NCBI GenBank assembly: GCA_023388055.1 | Contig: JAEWGW010000013.1 | Coordinates: forward strand, 27,967 to 91,966 | Length of the DNA stretch: 64,000 bases | Origin: Bacillota bacterium | GTDB lineage: Bacteria > Bacillota > Bacilli > Paenibacillales > NBRC-103111 | Direction of reading: 5' to 3' | Shown here: one piece after another, positions 26,604 through 35,720 of the stretch | Layout of the letters: every line of letters starts with the position of its first letter | Numbering within the stretch: the stretch's first letter is position 1 | Made by a program: the position numbers and the translations under genes | Notes under the pieces: model-generated | Told to the model about the DNA's origin: nothing | The model's input: only the letters and a program-made list of their open reading frames with translations | Databases searched by the model: none

Positions 26604-28169
26604 CTATTTGCTGCCCTGAACAGATTTATACAGCTCATTGGCTTCCTTCTCCAGCTGCGCGCCGCCCATGTCGTTCCATTGTTTGACGAATTCGTCAAAG
26701 TAGGATACCGGCTTGTCGCCTCTTACAATCTGAACGTATGCATCCAGCTTCAGCTTGGTCAGATCCCCCCAGTATTTTCCGGAGGACGGCAATACATCCG
26801 ACTTGCCGAAGATATCTGAAACCGGAATGTTGTACTTCTTTAAGAGCTCCACACTGCTTTTGCCCAGCGCATTCTCAAAAATAACGGGGGCCGGTCCTCC
26901 GGCAAAAAGGGTATCGAAATTGTTCCGCAGCCCTTCTGTGGCAAGCTTGGCCGTGTCGTCGTAAGGCGGAATAAACTTAATGCCGCTCTGCGGATCGGAG
27001 GGGGTGCTGTAATCCCAATGTTTGCCCTTCACGCCAACGGCACCATCCAGGAAAACCTGCTCGTCGTTACGGACAGCCTCCATGATTTCCAGGACCTTCT
27101 TAACCTTCTCCGGCTGCTGCTCCATCTGCTTGCCGAAGGCAAAGGCGCTGCCCGCCGTTCCCCATGCCCAGCCCCCTTGTTGGCCACGAGGCCCTTTGGG
27201 CAGCGGCGCCACCTGGAAATCCGCCTCCGGGTTGGCTTTTTTCATGGAGCTAATCATGGATTGGGGATTGCCCAGGTCAAAGTTGGCTACGCTTGTGCTG
27301 TGCGTATAGGCAATCTTTCCCTCAACCAGCTTCTTATCCAGATCCTTGCCGGTAACGAACTCCGGATCGATGTAGCCTTTTTTGTACCAGTCCGCCAGCA
27401 GCGTCAGGGCTTCCTTGGCCTCCGGCACAACCGCTCCGTTGACCACCATGCCGTCCTTCAGCATCCATTGGGTTGGCATCACACCGTAGGCGCCGAATAT
27501 GGACCAGAACTGGAAGTAGTATGAGTTCCCGTTGGTAGTCATGCCGTAGACTCCGATTTGCTTCAGCTTGTCAAAGGCGGCCGTCATTTCGTCCAGCGTT
27601 TCCGGGATTTTTTCCACCCCCGCCTTCTTCAGCAGATCCATACGCCAGCCTTGCTTCGCATTAAATTGGCCTGTGAAATAGGTGGTGGGCAGCCCGTAAT
27701 TTTTTCCGTTCAGGTTGGTGTAAAACCAGCCTTGTTTGGCGAAGCTGTCCAGCACCGCTTTGGTTTTGGGAGCACTCTGCTCAATGGTTTTCAACGGCAG
27801 CTCAGCCAGCAGCCCCTGACTGGCATATTTAAACAGCTGGTTGGGATCATAAATGAACATCACATCCGGCACATCCCCCGAGGTGAGCAATATCTGCTGC
27901 TTCTGGACGTAATCGGCCTGGGGAATGGAATAATAGTTGATTTTGACGTTGAACTTCTCCTGCAAATATTGGATCGTATGGGAATTGGCGTTTAAATCGG
28001 CCGTAGGCACCATCCACTTAATCTCCATGGGCTTGGCCTGTGCTGCCGTTGCCCCCGGCGAAGCCGACGGCCCTGCGGCCTCCCCTCCTCCATTGGAGCA
28101 TCCAACAAGCGCCAGCGAGCAGGCAGCCGCCAGCGGCAGCCACCCTTTAACCCCCATTTTTGTAAACAT
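26604..28169 (-). CDS. Sugar ABC transporter solute-binding lipoprotein
   Basis: 521 aa, LplA/extracellular binding protein family 1 type. Signal peptide with lipobox LVGC at about residues 21-24, so it is lipid-anchored outside the membrane by Lgt (also encoded in this window). A Ser/Gly/Ala linker follows, then a two-lobe fold with EIKWMVPTADLNANSHTIQY and KYWGDLTKLKLDAYVQIVRG. Downstream of two permease genes in one transcript. The size class is typical of importers for oligosaccharides from complex polysaccharides. GGGGG precedes the ATG. Confidence 0.92.
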   Translation of the reverse strand: MFTKMGVKGWLPLAAACSLALVGCSNGGGEAAGPSASPGATAAQAKPMEIKWMVPTADLNANSHTIQYLQEKFNVKINYYSIPQADYVQKQQILLTSGDVPDVMFIYDPNQLFKYASQGLLAELPLKTIEQSAPKTKAVLDSFAKQGWFYTNLNGKNYGLPTTYFTGQFNAKQGWRMDLLKKAGVEKIPETLDEMTAAFDKLKQIGVYGMTTNGNSYYFQFWSIFGAYGVMPTQWMLKDGMVVNGAVVPEAKEALTLLADWYKKGYIDPEFVTGKDLDKKLVEGKIAYTHSTSVANFDLGNPQSMISSMKKANPEADFQVAPLPKGPRGQQGGWAWGTAGSAFAFGKQMEQQPEKVKKVLEIMEAVRNDEQVFLDGAVGVKGKHWDYSTPSDPQSGIKFIPPYDDTAKLATEGLRNNFDTLFAGGPAPVIFENALGKSSVELLKKYNIPVSDIFGKSDVLPSSGKYWGDLTKLKLDAYVQIVRGDKPVSYFDEFVKQWNDMGGAQLEKEANELYKSVQGSK

Positions 28170-28241
28170 CGCATTACCCCCTGTGTGGAAATGGTTTTAT
28201 TCGAGCAAGCCGGTTGCGGACCGCCAGACTACAGCTGCATG

Positions 28242-29117
28242 TTAGCCCTTCACTGAGCCAAGCATGATGCCTTTGACAAAATACCGTTGGATAAATGGGT
28301 ACAAAAACAGGATCGGCAGCGTCACTGCAACAATGGTAGCCGCCTTCAGCGACTCCGGAGTATACTCCTCCCGAATCCGGTTGATGTCCTCACCGGGTGT
28401 CAGCGACACCGTTGCATCCACAACGGTTCGGCGCAGGAACAGCTGCAGCACCTGCCACCGGTTATCCTGGGTATAGATCATGGCGTCAAACCAGTGGTTC
28501 CAATGCGCCACTCCCACCCAAAGGGCCATCACCGCCATAACAGGTACGGACAGCGGAAGCACAATCCGAAGCAGCACCCGCAGCTCCGATGCACCGTCCA
28601 TACGCGCCGACTCGATAATCTCCCCGGGAATACTTTCGAAGAAATTCCGCATCACAATCATATTAAAAGCCGACACTGCCCCCGGCAGAACAAGGGCCCA
28701 CAGGGTATTCAGCATGCCGAGATTTTTCACCAGCAAAAACATCGGTATGGTGCCTCCGCTGAATAGCATGCTGAATACGAACAGCTTCATAATGAATCCC
28801 CGGTGCGGGAAGGTGCGCCTGGACAACGGGTACGCCACCATTGCCGTCATGGTCAGGGAAATTGCAATCCCCATACCGGTGCGGATGATGGTATTGCTGT
28901 AGGCCGCTAACAGATCCGGATGCGCCAATACCTTCTGGTAGGACATCAGCGTAGGATGCAGCGGGAACCAATAGAACTTCATGGCCAGCGCATCCGCTGG
29001 TGTGCTAAGCGACAAGGTGATGATATATAACAGCGGATAAAGCGTGGTTAGCCCAAATAGCGTCAATAATGCGGTATTCAGCACATCGAAGGTCCGTTCA
29101 CCCCAAGTTGCTTTCAT
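28242..29117 (-). CDS. Carbohydrate ABC transporter permease, MalG/YtcP type
   Basis: Inner component of the importer, 291 aa with six membrane helices. The cytoplasmic coupling (EAA) motif is visible as ESARMDGASELRVLLRIVLP. Start ATG at 29117 behind GGGAGG. Works with the other permease 20 bases upstream and the binding protein 72 bases downstream. No ATPase gene in the cluster. Confidence 0.93.
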   Translation of the reverse strand: MKATWGERTFDVLNTALLTLFGLTTLYPLLYIITLSLSTPADALAMKFYWFPLHPTLMSYQKVLAHPDLLAAYSNTIIRTGMGIAISLTMTAMVAYPLSRRTFPHRGFIMKLFVFSMLFSGGTIPMFLLVKNLGMLNTLWALVLPGAVSAFNMIVMRNFFESIPGEIIESARMDGASELRVLLRIVLPLSVPVMAVMALWVGVAHWNHWFDAMIYTQDNRWQVLQLFLRRTVVDATVSLTPGEDINRIREEYTPESLKAATIVAVTLPILFLYPFIQRYFVKGIMLGSVKG

Positions 29118-29136
29118 TGCATCCACCTCCCTTCCG

Positions 29137-30117
29137 TTACCATAGTCCCCGCTCCTTGTCATACAGCTTCACCAGGGTATTGGCGATCAGCACCAACACC
29201 AGCCCCACTGTGGAATTAAATAATCCTGCTGCTGTGCCCAGCTCATAATCCATGGTCAACAGCCGGCGCAGCACATAGGTATCGAGGATTTCTCCCACCC
29301 CTGAGGTAGGCGGCGTCACCAGGTTATAAATCTGGTCGAAGCCCACCGACAGGAAATGGCCGATATTCAGCAGGTACATAATAATGACGGTAGGCGCAAT
29401 GGAAGGCAGGCTGATATGCCAGATCCGCCGCCAACGGCTTGCCCCGTCGGCAATGGCTGCCTCATAGAGGCTCGGGTCGATGGAGGCCAGCGCTGCAAAG
29501 TAGACGATGGACCCCCAGCCTGCAGATTGCCAAATATTCGTCAGCGCCACCATGCCGTAGAAGTAGTCCGGCTCCAGCAGCCACAGCTGCTGTGAGATGC
29601 CGAACATGCCCAACAGCTTGTTGAAGCCGCCATCGTTGCCCAGGAACGGGAACAGGATGCCGGCAAGCACCACCCATGAGAAGAAGTGGGGCAAATACGT
29701 CACCGTCTGGATGGTCCGGCGGAACCAGGTGACCCGCAGCTCGTTGAGCAGCAGCGCCAGTACAATGGGGGCGGGAAAAACCAGCACCATTTTCAAAAAA
29801 GCGATGACCACCGAGTTGCGCAGCGCGTTCGTAAAGCCATTCCCCTGGAACAGGCGCTGGAAGTTCTCCCACCCGGCCCACGGGCTGCCGAGGATCCCCT
29901 CCGTAATTTGAAAATTCTTGAATGCGATGACTACGCCGTACATCGGTACATAGCTGAACAGTAGAAATAACGCCAACCCGGGCAGCAGCATGATGATCAG
30001 CGCACGGTGCTGCTTGTATATGCGCCATTGCTGCCGCCATCGGGCTGCGGCACCCGGATGTTGGGCCTCCGGCACTGCGCGCTGAATTTCCAGCCTGTTC
30101 GCTCCTCCTTTTTGCAT
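29137..30117 (-). CDS. Carbohydrate ABC transporter permease, LplB/MalF type
   Basis: 326 aa, six membrane helices after a basic, cytoplasmic N-terminus. EAA motif: EAAIADGASRWRRIWHISLP. Start ATG at 30117 with AAGGAG. First gene of the importer operon; no clear promoter seen in the gap to 30246, but the upstream regulator is ended by a terminator, so one must lie there. Confidence 0.93.
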   Translation of the reverse strand: MQKGGANRLEIQRAVPEAQHPGAAARWRQQWRIYKQHRALIIMLLPGLALFLLFSYVPMYGVVIAFKNFQITEGILGSPWAGWENFQRLFQGNGFTNALRNSVVIAFLKMVLVFPAPIVLALLLNELRVTWFRRTIQTVTYLPHFFSWVVLAGILFPFLGNDGGFNKLLGMFGISQQLWLLEPDYFYGMVALTNIWQSAGWGSIVYFAALASIDPSLYEAAIADGASRWRRIWHISLPSIAPTVIIMYLLNIGHFLSVGFDQIYNLVTPPTSGVGEILDTYVLRRLLTMDYELGTAAGLFNSTVGLVLVLIANTLVKLYDKERGLW

Positions 30118-30246
30118 GACCTCGCTCCTTCCTTGTGCAGCCACTCCCGGGTTTTGGGATAACCGGGAACAACCGGCTGCCGATGACCACAGCTTACGGT
30201 GCCCCGGATATCATCGCAATCATCACTTTTTCGTGGAGGCGAGAAT

Positions 30247-30277
30247 GAAAAACGCCGTAGCTTAGGGGGCTGCGGCG
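30247..30277 (-). terminator. Terminator after the AraC-type regulator
   Basis: Minus strand: CGCCGCAGC, loop, GCTACGGCG then TTTTTC. Confidence 0.8.
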
Positions 30278-30312
30278 CACTGCACAAGTTAGGGCGTGTT
30301 TGCCAACACGCT

Positions 30313-32628
30313 CTAGGAACGGTTCTGCTGGCGGTATTCTCCCGGTGTCACACCCTCCGATTTTTTGAATACCCGAATGAGATGGGTGGCATTGCCGTAC
30401 CCGATCTCAGCAGCAATGTCGGCGATGTTCAGCTCGGTTTTGAGCAGCAGGCTTTTCGCTTTATCCACCCGGTAACGGGTGACATATTGAATGAAGGTTT
30501 CCCCCCAATGCTGCTTGATCAGCTCGCTTAGGTAGGAGGGACTGATGCCCAACTGTTCGGCGGCCAGCTGCAGGGACAAGTCCTGCCGGTACCGCTCCTC
30601 AATCAGCTTTTTGGTACGGTCCATAATGGTCTCCATCCGCAGCCGCTTCAGCCCGTTCAGGAAGTCGATTCCTGGCTCCACGACGGTTTCGCCAAACCAG
30701 CGGCACATGGGAGGAGAAGCATTCAGCTGGGCAAATTCGGCGTATAAGCTTCGTCCGGGGAAGGTCAGGGCAAGATCCGGGTCATACTCCTGAAGCAGCC
30801 TGATAATCGAAACAAGCAGCTGCATGGCATAGGTTTTGATCAGCGCAAAAGGAAGGCGGCTGCCGTTCAGCCCGTCGAAGAAGGCTTCCAGCTCCTGTGC
30901 AGCCTGCGGACGGTCTCCTTCGCGGATGGCCGCCAGCATCGCCGCCTCGCATCCCGCGGGATACGGCACAAAAACCGGAGCCTCCGGCGCCTGTCCGCCG
31001 CGGATCACCTCATTGCCGGCCTTGGGCCAATGCTCCTGAAGAGCATGCAGCGCATCCTGATACGAAACCGACAGCTCGCGGAAATCGCCAACCGGCCGGC
31101 CTACGGCAATGGTCACCGTTTGCTTCAAATACGAGGACACCGCATAACGGAGCTTCTCCGCAGCCCGGACCGTCTCCCGGTCAGCCTCCGGCTCCGGCAT
31201 GTTCAGGATAATGGCCACATGCTGCCGGGAGAGGACCGTTTCAGTGGCGAACTTATCCCGCAGCAGCTCCTGGCTAATATTCCCTACGGCGAACAGGAAC
31301 AGCCACGCATCCTCTCCGCTGCGGAAGCGGGCGGTTTCGCCGGTGGTATCCATTTCCACCACCAGCACACAGAAGACCGGATCCGGGAACAGCGCCGGCT
31401 CCGCCGTTTTGTGGCGCAGCCACGGATCCATCCCGGCATGGTTGCCAAGCAGGGCGGACAGCAGGAAGTGATCCCGCAGTACCGGCAGCTGGCTCTTCCA
31501 TTGGGACCGGACCTCGCCCATCTCCTTCAGCAGCGCGGCGATTCGATTCTCGATACGGGCAAACCCCTCAGCGTAGTCGGCGTCGAAGGGTTCATGCTCC
31601 GACTCCCCGCCTGCTTCCTCCTTCCCGCGCAGAGTCAGGAAAATCCGGCGCAGACCGGCATGGAACTGGCGTACGTTGAAATAAGCGACGAATACGGATA
31701 ACAGGGATAAGGCTACGGTGGCCGCCGCCATCCACAGTTTGAGCAGCTGGGCGTTGCGGGAGGCCGCATCCACGGGGATCAGCATGGCATAGAGAAAGCC
31801 GTATGCCTCCGAACGTTCGGTGGTCACGTACATGGCGCCGGCCTCCGTATTCAGCTTGACCGGACGGCTGTCAGTCGCAGCTGCTTCTTCACCCAGCATG
31901 GCACCGATATTGTCCGGCATCCCCAGCCGCAGCTGGCCAGCCTGCACAATCGTCTGCCCCTCCGGAGAGAAAACAAGCAGTCCGCCCCTGCTGTCAAAGG
32001 GAAAGGAACGGATCATATCGGCAATTACCCCGGCCCTGACGTTAACGATAAGCGCCGCCTCGGGCTCGTCATAGAAATAAGGCAGCGGCAGCATATATGT
32101 GAGGACCTGGGAGCCTGGAGCCGCTTCAGATCCTGTATCACGGGGGGTAATCCACAGCTTGGACTTGCGCTCCGCTGCCGCTTGCTGCAAGGAAGGCAGC
32201 CAGGAGGTATCGGGAAAGCTCTCCATGTCCAGCAGCGCATTGGAGGTAAGCACCAGCTGCTGCTTCCGGTGATAGAGATACACCGAATCCACCGCATGGA
32301 TGGAGGTGGAGAAATTGGACAGGTCACGTCTGATGTCATTGGCCGCCTGCAGAGTCCCGAGCAGCGGGGTTTCCTGGATTTTGACAAGCTGGAGCATCCC
32401 CGCCTGGAGCGAGAGCTGCCCCGTTACCTCCTCTGTCTGCCGGAGCAGCTGGTCCACCTGCTCCTTCATCTGGGCGATGGCCACCTCGGAGGTCCGTTTC
32501 ACCTCCGCCTCGATCAGCCGGAGGCTCATGGAATAGCTGAACGTTCCGAACCCCAGCACCGGCACAATGGAAAGAAGCAAAAGCAAGGCGAGCGACCGCT
32601 GCCTAACCAGTTTGCGGACAAGCTTCAT
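30313..32628 (-). CDS. Membrane-bound AraC-family regulator of the sugar importer
   Basis: 771 aa from the ATG at 32628. Membrane helix near residues 10-32, a long extracytoplasmic sensor-like region (about 35-290), second helix (MAAATVALSLLSVFVAYF), a cytoplasmic middle part, and a C-terminal AraC DNA-binding domain of about 100 residues with two helix-turn-helix units (DLSLQLAAEQLGISPSYLSE; LNIADIAAEIGYGNATHLIR). This class, typical of Paenibacillus, sits beside LplA/B-type importers and activates them on sensing the substrate. A cre-like site overlaps its promoter. Confidence 0.93.
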   Translation of the reverse strand: MKLVRKLVRQRSLALLLLLSIVPVLGFGTFSYSMSLRLIEAEVKRTSEVAIAQMKEQVDQLLRQTEEVTGQLSLQAGMLQLVKIQETPLLGTLQAANDIRRDLSNFSTSIHAVDSVYLYHRKQQLVLTSNALLDMESFPDTSWLPSLQQAAAERKSKLWITPRDTGSEAAPGSQVLTYMLPLPYFYDEPEAALIVNVRAGVIADMIRSFPFDSRGGLLVFSPEGQTIVQAGQLRLGMPDNIGAMLGEEAAATDSRPVKLNTEAGAMYVTTERSEAYGFLYAMLIPVDAASRNAQLLKLWMAAATVALSLLSVFVAYFNVRQFHAGLRRIFLTLRGKEEAGGESEHEPFDADYAEGFARIENRIAALLKEMGEVRSQWKSQLPVLRDHFLLSALLGNHAGMDPWLRHKTAEPALFPDPVFCVLVVEMDTTGETARFRSGEDAWLFLFAVGNISQELLRDKFATETVLSRQHVAIILNMPEPEADRETVRAAEKLRYAVSSYLKQTVTIAVGRPVGDFRELSVSYQDALHALQEHWPKAGNEVIRGGQAPEAPVFVPYPAGCEAAMLAAIREGDRPQAAQELEAFFDGLNGSRLPFALIKTYAMQLLVSIIRLLQEYDPDLALTFPGRSLYAEFAQLNASPPMCRWFGETVVEPGIDFLNGLKRLRMETIMDRTKKLIEERYRQDLSLQLAAEQLGISPSYLSELIKQHWGETFIQYVTRYRVDKAKSLLLKTELNIADIAAEIGYGNATHLIRVFKKSEGVTPGEYRQQNRS

Positions 32629-32667
32629 AGATGTCTTCCCTTCTTTCACATTGGGTTTTGCCGCTTC

Positions 32668-32695
32668 ATTATATCAAAAAAACGCTTTCATCCAA
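32668..32695 (-). promoter_or_regulatory. Promoter of the AraC-type regulator
   Basis: Minus strand: TTGGAT (32695-32690), 16-base spacer, TATAAT (32673-32668). The spacer is occupied by a cre-like sequence. Confidence 0.75.
32677..32690 (-). promoter_or_regulatory. cre-like site (CcpA binding)
   Basis: Minus strand TGAAAGCGTTTTTT matches the cre pattern TGWNANCGNTNNCA except for the last two bases. It lies between -35 and -10, so CcpA with HPr-Ser-P would repress the regulator and thereby the island when glucose is present. Confidence 0.6.
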
Positions 32696-32835
32696 ATCGT
32701 CTTCTTTTCGGAACCGCTGATACGCCGCTTTGCAGCATGCCTGCGCCATCATACGGCATGGCTAAGAGCCCGGGATATTCCAGGCTCTTGGTTGGTTTAC
32801 GGTCATAAATGGAGGTTTTCATATTTCAGCTGCTT

Positions 32836-33864
32836 TTATTTTGCAGCACCATGGCCGTTCTCAGCCAGCATCGCTGACAGCAGCATTAGGAGCAAACCCT
32901 GCCCGTACCCCTCCGCCCGGTGCTGGGCAATGACGTGATATTCTCCGGGATGGTTCTGTACTCCCGTTCCGGCGGATACGCCGCGGAGCACGCCCTCCCA
33001 GTCCACGTGAGACAATACAGCGCGTGAAGCACGCTCAGCCATCTGCGCATAAGCCTCACCCACACTGCCAGACTGCAGTGCACGTTTGACCGCATACGCA
33101 ATGCCCGCGGCGGCGGAGGTTTCGACATAGGTCTCCGGCACATCGATCACCGTAGTCCATAAGCCGGAAATATCCTGGTAGCGCAGCAAACCTGCCAGTT
33201 GTTGGGAGAGGGCGGCTTTGATCCGCTCCCGTGCCGGCTCCGTCTCCGGAAGCAGAACCAGCAGCTCCGCCGACACAATGGCGGCCCAAGCGTTGCCCCG
33301 CGCCCATAAACAGCCGATGGGGCTATTCTTCTTTTCATCCCAGCCATGATAATACAAACCGTTCTCCTGCTGCAGCTGGCGCACATGCAGGAAATATTGG
33401 TGAAGGCCTTCCTCTACTGCCTCCCGGTCCTCCAGCAAAAGCCCCGCCTTGACCAAGAACAACCCGGCCATAAACAGCGTATCTACCCACATCTGTCCGC
33501 CGAAGCTGGTTTCCACCAGCGTGTGCTCGAATGCGCCGTTCTCCAGCCGTTCCGCCCGGCGGAGCAGAAATTCCACCCTCGACTTAATAATGGCCGCATA
33601 ACGGGGCTCTCCGGAAGCCGCATACAGCTCAATCAGCGAAAAACAGGGCGCCGTGGCATTGACGGTTTCAAACACCTGCCCCCGGGCCAGTTGACTGTCA
33701 ATCCATGACTTTAAATAGTGAAGAAGCGACTCATCCTGCGTGGTCTTCCACAACGAAACCAACCCGTACAACGCCACTCCCTCGCTCCAGTTCCATTCCG
33801 CCATCGGCATCCGTTTTGTTGCCTGTGAGACTTGCCCGGCTATTGCAGATAAGCTGCGTGACAT
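32836..33864 (-). CDS. GH105/GH88-type unsaturated glycuronyl hydrolase
   Basis: 342 aa, six-hairpin (alpha/alpha)6 barrel. Family 105 landmarks: GGQMWVDTLFMAG with the catalytic Asp, PIGCLWARGNAWAA, and the N-terminal MAEWNWSEGVALYGLVSLW. These enzymes hydrate the 4,5-unsaturated uronic acid left at the end of oligosaccharides by polysaccharide lyases, e.g. from rhamnogalacturonan. No signal peptide, so cytoplasmic. It complements the lyase-like protein and importer of this island. A hairpin without a T-run lies after its stop (about 32768-32790). Confidence 0.9.
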   Translation of the reverse strand: MSRSLSAIAGQVSQATKRMPMAEWNWSEGVALYGLVSLWKTTQDESLLHYLKSWIDSQLARGQVFETVNATAPCFSLIELYAASGEPRYAAIIKSRVEFLLRRAERLENGAFEHTLVETSFGGQMWVDTLFMAGLFLVKAGLLLEDREAVEEGLHQYFLHVRQLQQENGLYYHGWDEKKNSPIGCLWARGNAWAAIVSAELLVLLPETEPARERIKAALSQQLAGLLRYQDISGLWTTVIDVPETYVETSAAAGIAYAVKRALQSGSVGEAYAQMAERASRAVLSHVDWEGVLRGVSAGTGVQNHPGEYHVIAQHRAEGYGQGLLLMLLSAMLAENGHGAAK

Positions 33865-34056
33865 CCCGGTTCCCCCTTCAGTTTCATGTACGGCTCCACC
33901 GTAAGCAAAGGCGGGTTTCGTTTGGGCCCGTGTCCCATACTCTTTTCCTTTTTATCCCCTTCATGCAGCCCTATTCTACAGCGGCCCCCATCGCAAATAC
34001 ATCATCAAAAATTCGGCAGCAGCAGAGGTTCCTCTTCTTATCCGACCGGAACCGGC

Positions 34057-34240
34057 TAACGGAACTCAGCGACACTTACAGCCCAATTTCGGAGCATTAT
34101 GAAATCGTACGGAACTGAGCGACTGTTAGAGCCCTCCTGCTCGGCCAATTGGCTCTCCAACCCCGTCTAAGGGTTCGATAGTTCCGTTAAAACTCCGGCA
34201 GCCGGTTTTTCGGCGTTTAAGAGTCGCTGAGTTCCGTTAG
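34057..34240. repeat. Palindromic repeat locus 2 (two forward, two inverted units)
   Basis: Forward units TAACGGAACTCAGCGACACT (34057-34076) and TACGGAACTGAGCGACTGTT (34108-34127), inverted units GATAGTTCCGTTA (about 34178-34189) and TAAGAGTCGCTGAGTTCCGT (about 34218-34237). Same order and size as the locus at 14060-14242. Non-coding; the stretch 33865-34050 shows no gene. Confidence 0.85.
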
Positions 34241-34299
34241 CGCCCCCACAATCCATCTTCCCCCCACCCCAAGCAACCTGGAACAGCCACAGGTCTACA

Positions 34300-34336
34300 C
34301 CTCCACCCCCAACCTCCACCCACGCCCACCCCCACG
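34300..34336 (-). other. G-rich tract after the nif-like operon
   Basis: On the minus strand this is a series of G-runs (GGGGGTGGGCGTGGGTGG, then GGGGG), enough for a four-run G-quadruplex with one 8-base loop. It lies directly past the operon terminator. Function unknown. Confidence 0.4.
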
Positions 34337-34339
34337 CGC

Positions 34340-34373
34340 AAAAAAAGACAGCCCCGCCCACGCGGCAGCTGTC
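34340..34373 (-). terminator. Terminator of the SBP-nifHDK-like operon
   Basis: Minus strand: GACAGC ... GCTGTC hairpin (34373-34347) followed by seven T. Confidence 0.85.
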
Positions 34374-34406
34374 CTCTCCTCGCACTCCTCCTGACGGGCC
34401 CGCCCA

Positions 34407-35720
34407 TCACATAAAATCGTCCAGCACCACCGAATAGATATCCTCGGTCAAATGCAGCCCGCCGTCATATCCCACATAGGACTTGCTCATGACCAAATGG
34501 TTGCCCACCGGCGCAGCAATGGACAACTGGTATGCCTTCAGGTCCCGGGCTACCACCCGCTCCCAGGAGCTGCCCAATATCAGCGGACGGCTGCGGATTT
34601 TGATCCTGCGCAGCTCCTCCTCCACAAAACCTCCGTCATTAGAGAAAACCGTCTCCGCCGTAATGCCGTTGTTGAACCTGGCAAACTCCGCTGCCACTCC
34701 CGCCTGATGCCGCTGCGGTGTATCCTCGGTAATAAACTGCTTCTCCGGGATCAGCCCCAGATCATTGGTGAGAAACCGGGCGATCCCCAACGCATACAGA
34801 CTGTCCGCCACCGTGATAAACCGCCTTGGAAGCAGCCGGGTTTCCAGCAAGGTGTCCGCCGCCCTTTCCAAATAATAATAGTAGCGGTTTTCCTCCCGGT
34901 TAATCACCTCCTCCACCACAGAGGGCTCCACGCCCGCGAACTCCCCCACCGCACGAAGAAACCGGGAGGTTTCCGTAGGCCCAATGGGAAGCGCAGGATA
35001 ATGAAGGAACGGCGTGCCGAACCTCTCCTGCAGATGCTCCGCTGTCCGCAGCCCGATCCACGGGGACAGCACCAGATTGAACTGGGCCCGGGGAATACGG
35101 CGCACCGCCTCTACACTGCTGTCGGGGCCGAAGACCATGTTCATCTTCAATCCGATGGACGCCAGCAGCTTATTGAGCTGCTCAATATCCCCGGCCCAGA
35201 AGGTATTCTGGTACGGCACCACCGACCACACGTTCACCAGCCCCTGCTCCACTGGCTGCGGCTCCAGCAGCTGGTCAATCACCGCATCCAGCAGCAGCTC
35301 ATGCCCCAGCAGGTTGCTTCCTTTGAAGCCGCCTGTTTCCACATAGATAATCGGCTTGCCGTCCTTCTTGAACTTCCGGGCAATCTCTCCCACATCATCC
35401 CCGATGATGTCCGAGGTGCAGCCCGTCAGCACAACAAACAGCTCCCCGTCAATAACATCGAAGGTATTGGTGATCAGCTGGCGAAGCTGATTGGTCCCTC
35501 CGAATACCACCTCATGCTCGGAGGCATTGGTGCAGGGAATGGCGTGCCCGCCTACGTAGCCGGAGCCTTGATGTCCGTTCTGGGTGCCTAGGGTAATCAT
35601 CAGCTTGGAGACACAGCCAGGACCAGAGTGGACGATAGGCACCGCTTTTTGGATGGCCAGCACCGATTCATACGCCCCCAAGGCGCAAACATGACGGATT
35701 TGCTCAACCGATTGTGACAT
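34407..35720 (-). CDS. NifK-like nitrogenase-superfamily subunit
   Basis: Nitrogenase component 1 fold, beta-type, about 437 aa from the ATG at 35720, overlapping the end of the NifD-like gene by 17 bases. Three cysteines occupy the positions that bind the P-cluster in NifK: C12 (HVCALGAYESV), C36 (HSGPGC) and C101 (LTGCTSDIIGDD). Other shared segments: PCTNASEHEVVFGG (NifK: SCVSDSMTEDAAVFGG). The roughly 50-residue N-terminal extension of true NifK is missing. It should pair with the NifD-like protein as an alpha2beta2 reductase fed by the NifH-like protein. A longer in-frame start (35765) lies inside the upstream gene and is less likely. NifN/NifE identity is less likely given the operon and full cysteine set, but not excluded. 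Confidence 0.85.
   Translation of the reverse strand: MSQSVEQIRHVCALGAYESVLAIQKAVPIVHSGPGCVSKLMITLGTQNGHQGSGYVGGHAIPCTNASEHEVVFGGTNQLRQLITNTFDVIDGELFVVLTGCTSDIIGDDVGEIARKFKKDGKPIIYVETGGFKGSNLLGHELLLDAVIDQLLEPQPVEQGLVNVWSVVPYQNTFWAGDIEQLNKLLASIGLKMNMVFGPDSSVEAVRRIPRAQFNLVLSPWIGLRTAEHLQERFGTPFLHYPALPIGPTETSRFLRAVGEFAGVEPSVVEEVINREENRYYYYLERAADTLLETRLLPRRFITVADSLYALGIARFLTNDLGLIPEKQFITEDTPQRHQAGVAAEFARFNNGITAETVFSNDGGFVEEELRRIKIRSRPLILGSSWERVVARDLKAYQLSIAAPVGNHLVMSKSYVGYDGGLHLTEDIYSVVLDDFM

Noticed and set aside
34167..34385. 72-codon minus-strand open frame
   Set aside because: It is Gly/Trp-rich translation of the C-rich tract and the repeat locus; no RBS or homology.
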